In this document: piece after piece, positions 18,520 through 27,565 of the stretch | How the letters are laid out: each line of letters opens with the position of its first letter | How positions within the stretch are numbered: the first letter of the stretch is position 1 | Origin: Tatumella citrea | GTDB lineage: Bacteria > Pseudomonadota > Gammaproteobacteria > Enterobacterales > Enterobacteriaceae | NCBI RefSeq assembly: GCF_002163585.1 | Contig: NZ_CP015579.1 | Location: 2,356,001 to 2,420,000 of the forward strand | Reading direction: 5' to 3' | Length of the DNA: 64,000 nt | Position numbers and translations under genes: made by a program | The notes under the pieces: model-generated | Seen by the model: the letters and a program-made list of their open reading frames with translations, nothing else | What the model was told of the DNA's origin: nothing | Databases searched by the model: none

Positions 18520-18716
18520 ATAAGGATTTGAGTGGCATCATTGCCCTGCTGTAAGTATCCCTGCAAAAAGAACCATTCACTTTTAGAGATCTTCCTACAT
18601 ACTGAATAGGTTCCCTGAAGGAGATCGCTATGCGTAAAGCCCGATTAACTGAACACCAGATTATCGCCGTTCTGAAGCCTGTTGAAGCCGGCCGAACTGT
18701 AAAAGATGTCTGTGTA
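18520..18716 (+). mobile_element. Truncated IS3-family element (left end and start of orfA)
   Basis: From 18630 the frame reads MRKARLTEHQIIAVLKPVEAG, then RTVKDVC. This is the conserved N-terminus of the small HTH transposase (orfA) of IS3-family elements. After about 28 residues homology stops abruptly and the frame runs into unrelated sequence. AGGAG lies just before the ATG. No orfB and no right end are present. The upstream limit (about 18520) is approximate. The piece lies between ttuD and the 3' end of the broken MFS gene. Confidence 0.75.
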
Positions 18717-18739
18717 AGCAGACCTGTGCCTGCCAACAA

Positions 18740-19895
18740 CTACCAGTATTCCAGTTTTAGTGCTCCAGTCGCCACCAGCAACAACGACAATGCCATACAG
18801 ATAAATGCCACCGCCAGCCCATAACCGTGGGCGATAAAACCCAGCACCGCCGGTCCCATCAGAATACCGGGATAACCGACAGTAGCGACAAAAGCGACCG
18901 ACATATTCGACGGCATGACCTGCTCTTTTCCTGCCAGAGTGGTAATCACCGGAGCAACATTCGCCGCCCCTATCCCGACCAGAATAAATCCACCCAGTGA
19001 GGATTCCCAGCCAGGTAACAGCACCGCCAGTGCATAACCTGCCGCTGCAAAAATACCACTGAGCATCAGGAGTTTTTTTCGTCCCAGTCGGCTGACCAGT
19101 CGATCACCGGTGAGTCGCATAACCGCCATCGCGCCACCAAACACCGCATAGCCTCAGCCTGCATGTTCAATAGCCAGACCGCGTTGTTCAGTTAGCCAGA
19201 TACCACTCCAGTCCAGCATAGCACCTTCTGCCAGAAAGCAGAGCTGACACATCCCTGCCATCAGGATAAGCCGCAGATTCAGACGAAAAGCAGAATTTTG
19301 TTGTTCTTCATGAGAGGCTAAAGGTAATAAATACCGCAGGGCCAGTATCAGTATTACCAGCATTAATAATACTGCGGACACTACCATGGCCAATGGCGAC
19401 ATCCCCCTCACCCAGCACCAGACTCCCACCTGCCGCACCGGCAATCCCGCCCACGCTGAACAAACCATGAAACCCGGACATCAGAGGAACATCACTTTGC
19501 TGTTCAACCAAAGCGCCCTGAATATTTACAGTCACGTCAGTCAGACCCACTCCGGCACCGAACAGTAACAAGCTGGTAATCATTAAGGGAAGTGAGTCTG
19601 TAGTAGCCAACAGCGGCAAAGCCACACAGGCCAGCAGAGCACCCGCAATAATCATAGCCCGGCAACCAAAGCGGCTGGTGAGCTTACCCGAAAACAACAT
19701 GGTGACCAGTGATCCGCTTCCCAGGCAAAGTAACAGCAGCCCAGGCATTCCGGCATCAAGCTGTAATCGTTGTTGAGCATAAGGCACCAGCGGCGCCCAG
19801 ACACCCATAGCAAACCCTGCGATAAAAAATACTGCCCGTGTTGAGACTCTACGCGTAACAGTATTTACTGCCTGATGAAAACCTGCTTCCTGCAT
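18740..19895 (-). pseudogene. YbjJ-like MFS transporter, broken by a frameshift and a stop
   Basis: Three minus-strand pieces together make one ~385-residue MFS transporter resembling E. coli YbjJ. The start at 19895 (MQEAGFHQAVN) follows GGAGGGGGA. The first piece runs to LVLGEGD, where a 1-base change in the C5/G5 run at 19403-19407 shifts the frame. The second piece (from SPLAMVVSA) runs to EHAG, where TGA at 19154-19156 stops it. The third piece continues in the same frame (GYAVFGGAMAVMRLTGD...) to LKLEYW at 18742. Membrane segments and the SRLGRKKL loop are otherwise well preserved, so inactivation looks recent. The homopolymer shift could be a sequencing error; the internal stop is harder to explain that way. 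Confidence 0.85.
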
Positions 19896-20058
19896 TCCCC
19901 CTCCGCTATACCCGCCTGAACGGCTGAATAAGTTTGCTTTTGCTGCCGGCGACACAAATGATCTCTGATGTGCCCTGGTTGGTCCTGTTGTCATATGCGG
20001 CCGGAACGAAAGTCTCAGGCCGTTACTCATCTACTAACTTAATTTGTTAATTGCTGGC

Positions 20059-20475
20059 TCAGACCGGCCACTGCTCAGGAGCCAGCTGATCAAGGGTCAC
20101 TTCTGCAAAACGCTGCACAATAAGCGCGCGGGCTGCCTCCAGGGTTTGTTCAACTTGTTGATTCACTGCCTGTTCTATCTGACAATCCTGATGTTCGTTA
20201 GCCCAGCCTACAGTGAACAGCTCATTACTGCCAATGGCTGTAAACACCTCAAGCAGAGTGATTTCCTGTAACGGTTTTTCCAGTGTCCAGCCTCCGCCGT
20301 GGCCTTTTTCTGAATGAATCAGCCCGGCTTCCCGCAACCCCTGAAACAATCGTCGCACCACGACCGGATTGGTATTTATCATCAGTGCAATTTGCTCTGA
20401 GGTTACGGCCTCACTGGTGTTACCCATATGAATCAGGATATGTAACGCTCTGGAGAGCCGGTGATCTTTGCGCAT
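20059..20475 (-). CDS. Rrf2-family transcriptional regulator
   Basis: A 138-residue protein with an N-terminal winged HTH (residues ~1-75) typical of Rrf2, including LALHILIHMG-type and NPVVVRRLFQGLREAGLI segments, then the wing GHGGGWTLEKP and a C-terminal dimerisation helix. The three-cysteine Fe-S cluster motif of IscR/NsrR is absent: only one Cys (QDCQIEQ) is present, as in YwnA-type members. It is divergent from the DUF1360 gene, and a perfect palindrome lies between them, suggesting local control. Confidence 0.85.
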   Translation of the reverse strand: MRKDHRLSRALHILIHMGNTSEAVTSEQIALMINTNPVVVRRLFQGLREAGLIHSEKGHGGGWTLEKPLQEITLLEVFTAIGSNELFTVGWANEHQDCQIEQAVNQQVEQTLEAARALIVQRFAEVTLDQLAPEQWPV

Positions 20476-20540
20476 TTTCCACTCCGGATCGGTTGCTGTT
20501 ATTCATTTACGTAACTTTATTGGTTGCGTGAAAAAGTCTG

Positions 20541-20569
20541 TTTCATGTATCTTATATTATTACATGAAA
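20541..20569. promoter_or_regulatory. Operator-like palindrome TTTCATGTA-N11-TACATGAAA
   Basis: Perfect 9-bp inverted repeats (20541-20549 and 20561-20569) around an 11-base AT-rich core. It lies in the 115-base gap between the divergent Rrf2 and DUF1360 genes, and its symmetry and size fit a dimer of a winged-helix regulator. Confidence 0.65.
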
Positions 20570-20590
20570 TGACCAATGTGAGTATTGCTT

Positions 20591-20965
20591 ATGCTGTCTG
20601 AAAATCTGCTGCAAAATGTCTGGATATGCCTGGTTATTGCGCTGGTGTCCGCCTGTATCGCTATATCTGTGACCCAACAGGAAATGTTCCGGCCGTTACG
20701 CCAGTGGGCCGCACGAAAACATGCTATGGCAGGACATCTGTTCAGTTGCTTTTATTGTTTTAGTCACTGGGTGGTTTTTGCCGGCATTGTCATCTATCGG
20801 CCGGTAGTGGTGACCTCCGGCAATACCCTGGTAGATTCAGTGGTTACGGCCTTCTTTACTGTGGGTCTGTCTGCGCTATGCAGCGGTGTTATCCTTCAGG
20901 TAATACGCATTGCTATCGCTAAAGCCAGTGAAGAACTGGACCTGATAAATAAAACCGCAAAGTAA
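20591..20965 (+). CDS. DUF1360 small membrane protein
   Basis: A 124-residue protein with about three hydrophobic segments. Between the first two lies the DUF1360 hallmark LFSCFYCFSHW (C-x2-C and an S-H-W). The N-terminus is extended by two residues if the TTG at 20585 is used. The family has no known biochemical role, and the paired cysteines might bind metal or form a disulfide. The divergent Rrf2 gene and the intervening palindrome suggest it is controlled by that regulator. Confidence 0.75.
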   Translation: MLSENLLQNVWICLVIALVSACIAISVTQQEMFRPLRQWAARKHAMAGHLFSCFYCFSHWVVFAGIVIYRPVVVTSGNTLVDSVVTAFFTVGLSALCSGVILQVIRIAIAKASEELDLINKTAK

Positions 20966-21454
20966 CAGTGATGCCCTGAAGGTGAACCGGCAGGAGGCCA
21001 TGACGGCTTATCCTGCCTCATCATTTATTCTAAATAAGAATATTAAAATTAAAATACGTTATTATTTTATATATACATACAACTAACCCCGCAGATAATA
21101 AACTCTGCCGGTTTAGTGTATTCATTTTCAGATAATATCATTGATATCAGAATGATATCCGGAACCATCTCTGCTAAACACCCCGTGATTAAGTTTGCCC
21201 TGATTTGTAACATGCACCAGATTGATTCCCCGGGGATCCAATGCTGGTGCGCCCTGCACCGGTCAGAGTGCAATGCCGGCTTGCCATCTTAATTTCAGAT
21301 GACTGATATCATAACAAATCGCTACCCGTGATAGCGGTGTACTTTTAGAGTTTCTCCGAAGCCACGATTTTCCCCTGCTCACTCCGCTCCCGTCAGTTCC
21401 CCGTAATGTGCGGAAAATGTCAGGTTTAACTCTGCTTATGAGGAGACAAATTTT
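20966..21454. other. Intergenic region upstream of the symporter operon
   Basis: About 490 bases, AT-rich in the first third, without a convincing gene on either strand. It should contain the promoter of the DUF485/symporter operon, but no near-consensus promoter stands out. A good ribosome site (AGGAG) lies 9 bases before the DUF485 start. Confidence 0.4.
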
Positions 21455-21706
21455 ATGCGCCGTTCAGTTAACACCAGCAACAAGCCGTGGAATGACACAT
21501 CGTCAGGCATCCTGTTTACCGCTGTGCAAATCATTATTTTTTTCACTTTTATCAAGCTGTGTGTATTTAACACCGGTGCCTTGCAGAAAAATTTTATGCA
21601 GACACAAATCCCGCTCTCTTTCGTGTTGGGAGCGGTGGTTATTGTCAGTGGAATTATCCTGACCACGCTGTATGTGGTGATAGCCAATCATCACGAGGAT
21701 AACTGA
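21455..21706 (+). CDS. DUF485 small membrane subunit of the symporter
   Basis: An 83-residue protein with two hydrophobic helices (about residues 18-36 and 48-73) and a polar C-terminus NHHEDN. This is the layout of DUF485 proteins such as YjcH, which is encoded beside the acetate symporter ActP. It ends two bases before the SSS symporter start, so the pair is translated together. It is probably a helper subunit rather than a transporter by itself. Confidence 0.75.
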   Translation: MRRSVNTSNKPWNDTSSGILFTAVQIIIFFTFIKLCVFNTGALQKNFMQTQIPLSFVLGAVVIVSGIILTTLYVVIANHHEDN

Positions 21707-21707
21707 T

Positions 21708-23279
21708 ATGAAAAAACTGCTGCCCCTGATCCTACTTAGCGCGGTTTCTGCTCCCGCACTGGCATCAGCCGGTTCGTCGACAGGCTCCGGTGGACTGGCG
21801 ATTTTTTTCTTCATCGCAGTCATTCTGATGACGCTGGCAATTACCTGGCGGGCGGCCCGTCGGACCAAAACCGCCGGTGATTTTTACAGCGCTGGCGGGA
21901 AGATTACCGGCTTCCAGAATGGCCTGGCGATTGCGGGGGATGCAATGTCTGCCGGGGCATTACTGGGTCTGACGGCACTGGTCTTCTCCGGTGGTTTTGA
22001 CGGCTTATTTTATGCCATCGGTTACACCACAGGGTTACCGGTAGTGGTCTTTCTGATGGCAGCTAAAATGCGCAAGCTGGGCAAATATACATTTACCGAT
22101 GTGGTCTGCGCCCGGCTACAGGGTAAAGGTATCCGTATTTTCTCCGCCTGCGCCTCGCTGACCATTGTTCTGTTGTACCTGATTGCACAAATGGTAGGCG
22201 CAGGGCAATTAATTGAAGTCATGTTCGGCATTAACTACGTCTGGGCAGTCGCGCTGGTCGGGGTATTAATGGTGCTCTATGTCATGTTTGGCGGCATGAT
22301 GGCTACTACCTGGGTACAGATGATCAAAGCCGTACTGATGATTCTCAGCTGTCTGCTGCTCTGTTTTCTGGTACTGCGAATGACCGGCTACAGCTTTAGT
22401 GAACTACTGAAAGGTGCGGTGAGCGTTCACCCGGCCGGCCGGCAAATTCTGGTTCCTGCCCTGCCCGCAAAAGACCCGTGGTCTGCATTTTCGCTTGGTA
22501 TTGCATTAATGCTCGGCACTGCCGGTCTGCCTCATGTTCTGATGCGCTTCTTTACAGTGCCTGATGCAAAATCTGCACGCAGTTCGGTGTTATGGGCAAC
22601 GCTGTTTATGAACGGATTTTATCTGATGATCTTTATCATCGGCTTTGGGGCACTCTATCTGCTGCGGACTCATAGTCTGCCTGGTGCCAGCGTCGGCGGT
22701 AATACTGCCGTCCTGCAACTTGCCGCATTACTTGGCGGAGAACCTCTGTTCGGTTTTCTGGCAGCAGTGGCTTTCGCCACTATTCTGGCGGTGGTTGCAG
22801 GGTTAACCCTCTCCGGGGCCTCGGCGGTGAGCCATGATATTTACGGCACTCTCAGCCGCACAGGCAGTATCAGTGATGCCAGCGAAGTAAAAATCATGCG
22901 TAGATCAGTGGTAGTGCTCGGGGTACTGGCAGTACTGCTTGCTATCCTGTTTAAAGGGCAAAACATTGCTTACATGATAAGCCTGGCGTTTTCGTTATCC
23001 TGCTCCTCCACCTTCCCTGTATTGCTTCTGGCTATCTACTGGCGTTCTCTCACCGCCCGCGGTGCATTGTGGGGAGGTGGCTGCGGATTAGTGTCATCAC
23101 TGGTGTTCACCATTGCAGGGCCTTCTGTCTGGGTAAAAGTTCTCGGACACAGCACGCCGCTGTTTGCTATCGACCCACCCGCGATTGTTACCGTTCCTCT
23201 GGCATTTATCGTCTGCATCGCGGTTTCCCTGGCCGACAGGAAAAGCCTCGCCAGTTTCACAGCCGACAACGCTGCCTGA
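21708..23279 (+). CDS. Solute:sodium symporter (SSS family, ActP-like)
   Basis: A 523-residue symporter with an N-terminal signal-like segment (MKKLLPLILLSAVSAPALA) and about 13 membrane helices. The SSS family motif is seen as DFYSAGGKITGFQNGLAIAGDAMSAGALLG at residues ~64-93, and the core continues with LMLGTAGLPHVLMRFFTVPDA. These features match monocarboxylate carriers of the ActP/DUF485 type. It is followed 45 bases later by a family III CoA-transferase. Import of an organic acid that is then activated as a CoA ester is likely. Which acid is unknown. Confidence 0.85.
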   Translation: MKKLLPLILLSAVSAPALASAGSSTGSGGLAIFFFIAVILMTLAITWRAARRTKTAGDFYSAGGKITGFQNGLAIAGDAMSAGALLGLTALVFSGGFDGLFYAIGYTTGLPVVVFLMAAKMRKLGKYTFTDVVCARLQGKGIRIFSACASLTIVLLYLIAQMVGAGQLIEVMFGINYVWAVALVGVLMVLYVMFGGMMATTWVQMIKAVLMILSCLLLCFLVLRMTGYSFSELLKGAVSVHPAGRQILVPALPAKDPWSAFSLGIALMLGTAGLPHVLMRFFTVPDAKSARSSVLWATLFMNGFYLMIFIIGFGALYLLRTHSLPGASVGGNTAVLQLAALLGGEPLFGFLAAVAFATILAVVAGLTLSGASAVSHDIYGTLSRTGSISDASEVKIMRRSVVVLGVLAVLLAILFKGQNIAYMISLAFSLSCSSTFPVLLLAIYWRSLTARGALWGGGCGLVSSLVFTIAGPSVWVKVLGHSTPLFAIDPPAIVTVPLAFIVCIAVSLADRKSLASFTADNAA

Positions 23280-23324
23280 TTTGTTCGCCGGTTTATTTAT
23301 CAAATTATTATGGAGTCAGTCACC

Positions 23325-24761
23325 ATGCTGGAAAACTTTACCGCGCAGTCCGGGGCTTTTGCCGAACTAATGGCCATCAGAGATGGCAAACCACTGGCAA
23401 ATGACGAAGTTCAGGTCACCGGTCAGGATAACTTGTTTAACACTCCGTTTAAGGTAGGTGAAACCGCTGCGGCTTTACTCGCTGCCCGCGGTGTGGCGGC
23501 CAATGATCTGTGGCAACTGAAAACCGGCAGGCGGCAAAAAATCAGTATCAATATGCGCGCGGCAGCTGCAACATCGCTGGCCGGCGGCGACATGACACAG
23601 CAACGCGGTGAAGACGGTATCTTCCGGCCGATTGCCGTTTCTGAGGCTATGAAACATATGGTGTCGCTCACCCAGCCCTGGCAAACCGCTGATGGTCGCT
23701 GGTTGCTGCCACATACCAATCTTACGCATCTCGAAAAAAGAATTCTCGATCTTTTACAATGCAGTAGTTCACCGCAATCAGTTAGTGAAGGTGTCCGTCG
23801 CTGGCAGTCTGACAGGCTTGAACAGGCGATTGCCGATGCCATGGCTTGCGGTGGCAAAGTCCGTAGCCCGGAAGAATGGCTAAACCACCCGCACGGTCAA
23901 TACCTCGCGGCACGTCCTGTGGTGGAAATTACCAAAGTCGCAGAAGGCAAACCTCAGCCTCTTCCTGCCGGAGCATTACCAGCTTCCGGGATTAAAGTGC
24001 TGGATCTGACACGAATTCTGGCTGGCCCGACCGCAGGTATCGGCTTTGTCGAACATGGTGCAGACGTTCTGATGGTCACCGCTCCTCATCTGCCTCAGGT
24101 GCCTGCCTTTGTCCGTGATACCAGCCACGGCAAACGCAGCTGTTTCCTGGATATGGATAATCCGCAGCAAGCCGGTCAGCTGAAACAACTGGTCGGCGAT
24201 GCAGATATCTTTATTGACGGTTACCGGCCGGGCCGGCTCGAAGCGCATGGTTTTGGTGTCGATGAACTGATGAAACTGCGTCCCGGATTGATTCATATAG
24301 CGGTTAACTGCTTTGGGTCCGGGGGGCCATTCGCTTCCCGCGCCGGCTGGGATCAGGTCGCTCAGGCGGTCACCGGTATCTGCCACACTGAAGGGCAGCA
24401 TCACGGGGATGGATCACCCAGGCTGATGCCGGTATTTACCTGTGATTTCCTGACCGGTTTCCTGGCGACCTTCGGCGGCCTGGTGGCCCTTGCCCGTCGG
24501 GCCACTGAAGGTGGCAGCTATCGGGTGCAGGTGTCGCTCTGTCAGTCTGCCATGCTGTTGCAACGCCAGGGACTACTGGAAGATTTCCGGCATGCGGCGG
24601 GACGATTAACCGCAGCAGAATTTGAACGGTGGGCGGTGTGTGATGAAGCTACCTGTTATGGAGACCTGAAAACACTGGGGCCGGTGTTGCGAATGTCTGA
24701 AACGCCCTGTCAGTGGCAGGGAACCACTCCGGCTTTGGGCAGCCATTCTCCGGCCTGGTAA
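23325..24761 (+). CDS. Family III CoA-transferase (CaiB/BaiF-like)
   Basis: A 478-residue protein. The second half holds the family III core: IKVLDLTRILAGPTAGIGFVEHGADVLMV (residues ~220-248), then the catalytic-type aspartate region FLDMDNPQQ, GYRPGRLEAHGFG, and a C-terminal ALGSHSPAW tail. The first ~215 residues form a family-related extension, so it resembles double-length members rather than the ~400-residue carnitine type. The start at 23325 follows TGGAG; an ATG at 23310 is also in frame. It would transfer CoA between carboxylates brought in by the adjacent symporter. Substrates are unknown. Confidence 0.8.
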   Translation: MLENFTAQSGAFAELMAIRDGKPLANDEVQVTGQDNLFNTPFKVGETAAALLAARGVAANDLWQLKTGRRQKISINMRAAAATSLAGGDMTQQRGEDGIFRPIAVSEAMKHMVSLTQPWQTADGRWLLPHTNLTHLEKRILDLLQCSSSPQSVSEGVRRWQSDRLEQAIADAMACGGKVRSPEEWLNHPHGQYLAARPVVEITKVAEGKPQPLPAGALPASGIKVLDLTRILAGPTAGIGFVEHGADVLMVTAPHLPQVPAFVRDTSHGKRSCFLDMDNPQQAGQLKQLVGDADIFIDGYRPGRLEAHGFGVDELMKLRPGLIHIAVNCFGSGGPFASRAGWDQVAQAVTGICHTEGQHHGDGSPRLMPVFTCDFLTGFLATFGGLVALARRATEGGSYRVQVSLCQSAMLLQRQGLLEDFRHAAGRLTAAEFERWAVCDEATCYGDLKTLGPVLRMSETPCQWQGTTPALGSHSPAW

Positions 24762-25093
24762 ACTTAAGGAGCGGAACGGCCATCCGGCTATGTCTCGCAG
24801 CCCTGTTCTGCTCCTGTCCGGTCAGGCCTTTTTTACAGGGCCTGTCGGTCATACTCTGCACTCTGGTTAATACACCGCCCGTCAGCGACGTAAATCAGTA
24901 TCCTTATGGTGCAACGACGCCCACCTTACAGGCATTCCGCGGGTAACAGACAATGCGTTTTATTTATTCCCTCTAAAATACAGTCAATTAACTTACCGGT
25001 GATGGCTGGCCTGAAACTTGCTTACTTTTACTGCCATCTGAATTAACGATGACAGATTGCATTACGATTATAAAATTGCGATGGGAGTTTCTG
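24762..25093. other. Intergenic gap between CoA-transferase and LysR genes
   Basis: No gene is supported. The sequence directly after the CoA-transferase stop is GC-rich without a clear hairpin plus T tract. GGGAG six bases before 25094 is the ribosome site of the LysR gene. Confidence 0.4.
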
Positions 25094-26002
25094 ATGAAAA
25101 TCTGTGATCTGCTGACGTTCTCCGCGGTTGCCCGCTGTGCCAGCATTACTGCCGCGGCCAAAGAACTCAACACAGTTCAGTCTAACGTCACCAGCCGGAT
25201 CCGCTCGCTGGAAGAATATATCGGTTTACCCCTGCTGGAACGTCATAGCCGTGGTGTCACACTGACCAGTGCCGGTAACCGCCTGCTACCCTACGCACAG
25301 CGTGCACTGGCTATTCTGGATGAAGCCTCCCGGGTGGCCAGAGATGAAGGAGAAGCCAGCGGGATGATCACCATAGGCTCGATGGAAACCACGCTGGCGG
25401 TACGACTGCCGGATATTCTGGCCAGCTTCCATGATTGCTATACCGAAGTACAACTGGCGATGACCATTGATGCTACCGCTTTTTTGATCGACAAAGTACT
25501 GAACTGCGAGGCAGACGGGGCCTTTGTGGCCGGACCGGTAGATCATCCGCTACTGGCAACAACACCGGTATTCAGTGAGGAACTGGTACTGGTGACTGCA
25601 GGCGGAATTCGCCATCCGCAGCAACTGAAAGACAACCCACGGGGTATTACCGCACTGATGTTTAAACAAGGCTGTGCTTACCGGCAACGCCTGGAACAGT
25701 ATCTGACCTGGCTGGGCCGCCCGGCATTCCAGCGGCTGGAGTTTGGCTCGCTGGATGGTATGCTGGGATGTGTCAGTGCCGGAGTGGGCATCACTTTGTT
25801 ACCTCGCTCGGTGGTTGAGAAATCCGGGCAGACAGACAGATTACAGATACATGAAGTGATCCCGACTATTTCGCGGGTACCAACCCTGTTTATTACCCGA
25901 AACGATGTACAACCAACGACCGCGCTAAAGCGATTTATTCGCTGCGTGAAGGAACACAAGCTGACAGAACGCACTGAGCAAATCACCGCGATTGCCGGTT
26001 AA
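25094..26002 (+). CDS. LysR-type transcriptional regulator
   Basis: A 302-residue LysR protein. The HTH occupies residues ~5-62 (FSAVARCASITAAAKELNTVQSNVTSRIRSLE), followed by the effector-binding domain with SMETTLAVRLPDIL and GVGITLLPRSVV. The start at 25094 follows GGGAG; an upstream in-frame ATG at 25049 lacks a ribosome site. It lies downstream of, and parallel to, the symporter/CoA-transferase genes and is the only regulator near them. Control of that operon is plausible but unproven. Confidence 0.85.
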   Translation: MKICDLLTFSAVARCASITAAAKELNTVQSNVTSRIRSLEEYIGLPLLERHSRGVTLTSAGNRLLPYAQRALAILDEASRVARDEGEASGMITIGSMETTLAVRLPDILASFHDCYTEVQLAMTIDATAFLIDKVLNCEADGAFVAGPVDHPLLATTPVFSEELVLVTAGGIRHPQQLKDNPRGITALMFKQGCAYRQRLEQYLTWLGRPAFQRLEFGSLDGMLGCVSAGVGITLLPRSVVEKSGQTDRLQIHEVIPTISRVPTLFITRNDVQPTTALKRFIRCVKEHKLTERTEQITAIAG

Positions 26003-26099
26003 CTCCGGACTCAGGCGGTACAACACAAGAGCTGCTGACGGTTAGCTGTTCCGGTTTATTTTACAAACTCCTCCCGGACAGCTATTGCTCATCACCGGA

Positions 26100-26813
26100 T
26101 TATACGGCGATACCGAAAATGCGCTTTACAGCCTTTTTGCCCTGTGGAGTGAAAGTCACTTCCCGGTAACCGGTCGTCCGGGTTACCCACTGATTTTGCA
26201 GCATCACAGATAATAACTGCGCCCCGGCATTTCCGCCCAGGTGGAAACGTCGTTCACTCCAGTCCAGACAGGCACAAGCCTCTTTTCGCCTGTGATTTGA
26301 GATTCCGTTTATCCCCATGAGTAAAAACTTCTCTTTACCCGTGGCAGACAAACATTCACTTTCCGGGCTTATCCACTGTTCAGCCTGCATAACATCATAG
26401 ATCTCTACAGCGACTTCACCGGCCAGATGATCATAACAGGTGCGTGCCTTACGTAAATTTGCAGGAGTGCTGATCACCCTTGTCTTCACCGGTGCGGCAG
26501 AAAGCCCCATCAGTGTTTCCAGCAGACCCGCCACCTCTTCACCCGATAAGCGGTAATAACGATGACGCCCCTGAGACAGACAGGTAATAAGCCTGTTTTG
26601 TTGCAGTCTGGCCAGATGAGCGCTGGCAGTTGAGGGAGCAATACCGGCGACCACACTGAGTTCGGTCGCGGTCCACGCCCGGCCATCCATCAATGCACAT
26701 AACATGCTGACCCGTGAAGGGTCAGCCATCGCGGCAGCAATTTCCGACACAGGCCGCAGCAGAGGATTTTCATCCTCCGGCAACGCAGACACCTGTGAAT
26801 TTGTTCTACCCAT
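26100..26813 (-). CDS. ArsR-family transcriptional regulator with C-terminal extension
   Basis: A 237-residue protein. The winged HTH spans residues ~18-95 (AAAMADPSRVSMLCALMDGRAWTATELSVVAGIAPSTASAHLARLQ). The region with RKARTCYDHLAGEVAVEIYD follows, as is common in non-metal ArsR-like repressors that are about twice the minimal length. The usual ArsR metal-site cysteine pair (CVC) is absent, so it probably senses something other than a heavy metal. The start codon overlaps the stop of the ACT gene by one base, and a palindrome in front of the first gene may be its own operator. Confidence 0.8.
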   Translation of the reverse strand: MGRTNSQVSALPEDENPLLRPVSEIAAAMADPSRVSMLCALMDGRAWTATELSVVAGIAPSTASAHLARLQQNRLITCLSQGRHRYYRLSGEEVAGLLETLMGLSAAPVKTRVISTPANLRKARTCYDHLAGEVAVEIYDVMQAEQWISPESECLSATGKEKFLLMGINGISNHRRKEACACLDWSERRFHLGGNAGAQLLSVMLQNQWVTRTTGYREVTFTPQGKKAVKRIFGIAV

Positions 26814-27196
26814 TACACGCTCCAGCGGGTCGTCAGTTCGGCCGCCAGTTCATCATTGTCCGTCATCAGGATCAAGTGATTGCTGTGATCACTGTACTGA
26901 GTCACAATATTGATATTATGCTCCGCCAGCACCCCGGCTATTTCCCCCAGTTCACCACACCTTGTCTGACTCAGTTTTCTGATCAGAGGGGCCTTTACCT
27001 GCCTCACCTGTAAGCCAGCATTGCTAAGGATATCAGCGGCCTGCCTGCCCTCTGCCACCAGAAAATGGGCATGGCATTCCTGTCCGACAGTAAACACCCC
27101 GCCCCCTTCAATTCCGATATTCCCCTGTCCCAGCAACTGCCCCAGGCGCGACAGTTCACCGGGTTGATCCGCCAGTACTACCCAAATGTCATACAT
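26813..27196 (-). CDS. ACT-domain protein, amino-acid-binding type
   Basis: A 127-residue protein of two successive ACT-like units. The first begins MYDIWVVLADQPGELSRLGQLLGQGNIGIEGGG, and the second contains LGEIAGVLAEHNINIVTQYSDHSNHLIL. There is no enzymatic domain, so it is probably a small ligand-sensing or modulatory protein. The start at 27196 is preferred (GTGAGGTC upstream), although the frame extends to 27229. It overlaps the ABM gene by 8 bases and the ArsR gene by 1 base, so three proteins are made from one message. Confidence 0.75.
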   Translation of the reverse strand: MYDIWVVLADQPGELSRLGQLLGQGNIGIEGGGVFTVGQECHAHFLVAEGRQAADILSNAGLQVRQVKAPLIRKLSQTRCGELGEIAGVLAEHNINIVTQYSDHSNHLILMTDNDELAAELTTRWSV

Positions 27197-27512
27197 GGCT
27201 GACCTCACTTCCGGCAGAAGAATACTCACGAACCACAGTGGCCACTTTGATGCTGTAATGGGAAAAAATAGTTTGTCGCCCTTCGCTCTGCGCAGCCTGA
27301 TGCCGCAGATGAGATTTCCATTCCTGCACTGCCTGTTCGTTCTCCCACCATGACAGAGAAAGAATTTTTCCGGGATTAGTCAGACTCTGAAAGCGCTCAA
27401 TAGCAATAAATCCCTGAATGTTATCCAGTTCTGGTCTGAGTTCAGCCGCCAGTTGAAGGTAGCGTTGTTGATGTTCCGGGCGTGCATCGGCTTCAAATAG
27501 TACAGCAATCAT
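27189..27512 (-). CDS. Antibiotic biosynthesis monooxygenase (ABM) domain protein
   Basis: A 107-residue single-domain protein with the dimeric ferredoxin-like fold of ABM/YgiN proteins. Visible elements are IAVLFEADARPEH, the mid-domain GFIAIERFQS and LSLSWWENEQAVQEWKSHLRH with its paired tryptophans. AAAGGAGACGACC before the ATG at 27512 is an excellent ribosome site. Members oxidise or bind quinones, heme or small aromatics. This one leads the ABM-ACT-ArsR operon, and its substrate is unknown. Confidence 0.8.
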   Translation of the reverse strand: MIAVLFEADARPEHQQRYLQLAAELRPELDNIQGFIAIERFQSLTNPGKILSLSWWENEQAVQEWKSHLRHQAAQSEGRQTIFSHYSIKVATVVREYSSAGSEVSHV

Positions 27513-27565
27513 GGTCGTCTCCTTTAGTTTGACGACGCTATTCTGACAACTCTGACCCGTGATGC

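Noticed and set aside
12552..18716. attL/attR direct repeat of the tRNA-Asn 3' end
   Set aside because: A search by eye for the last 15-20 tRNA bases downstream found no second copy, and no integrase gene is present.
21067..21273. 68-residue minus-strand frame before the symporter operon
   Set aside because: Not protein-like, no ribosome site and no neighbour on that strand.
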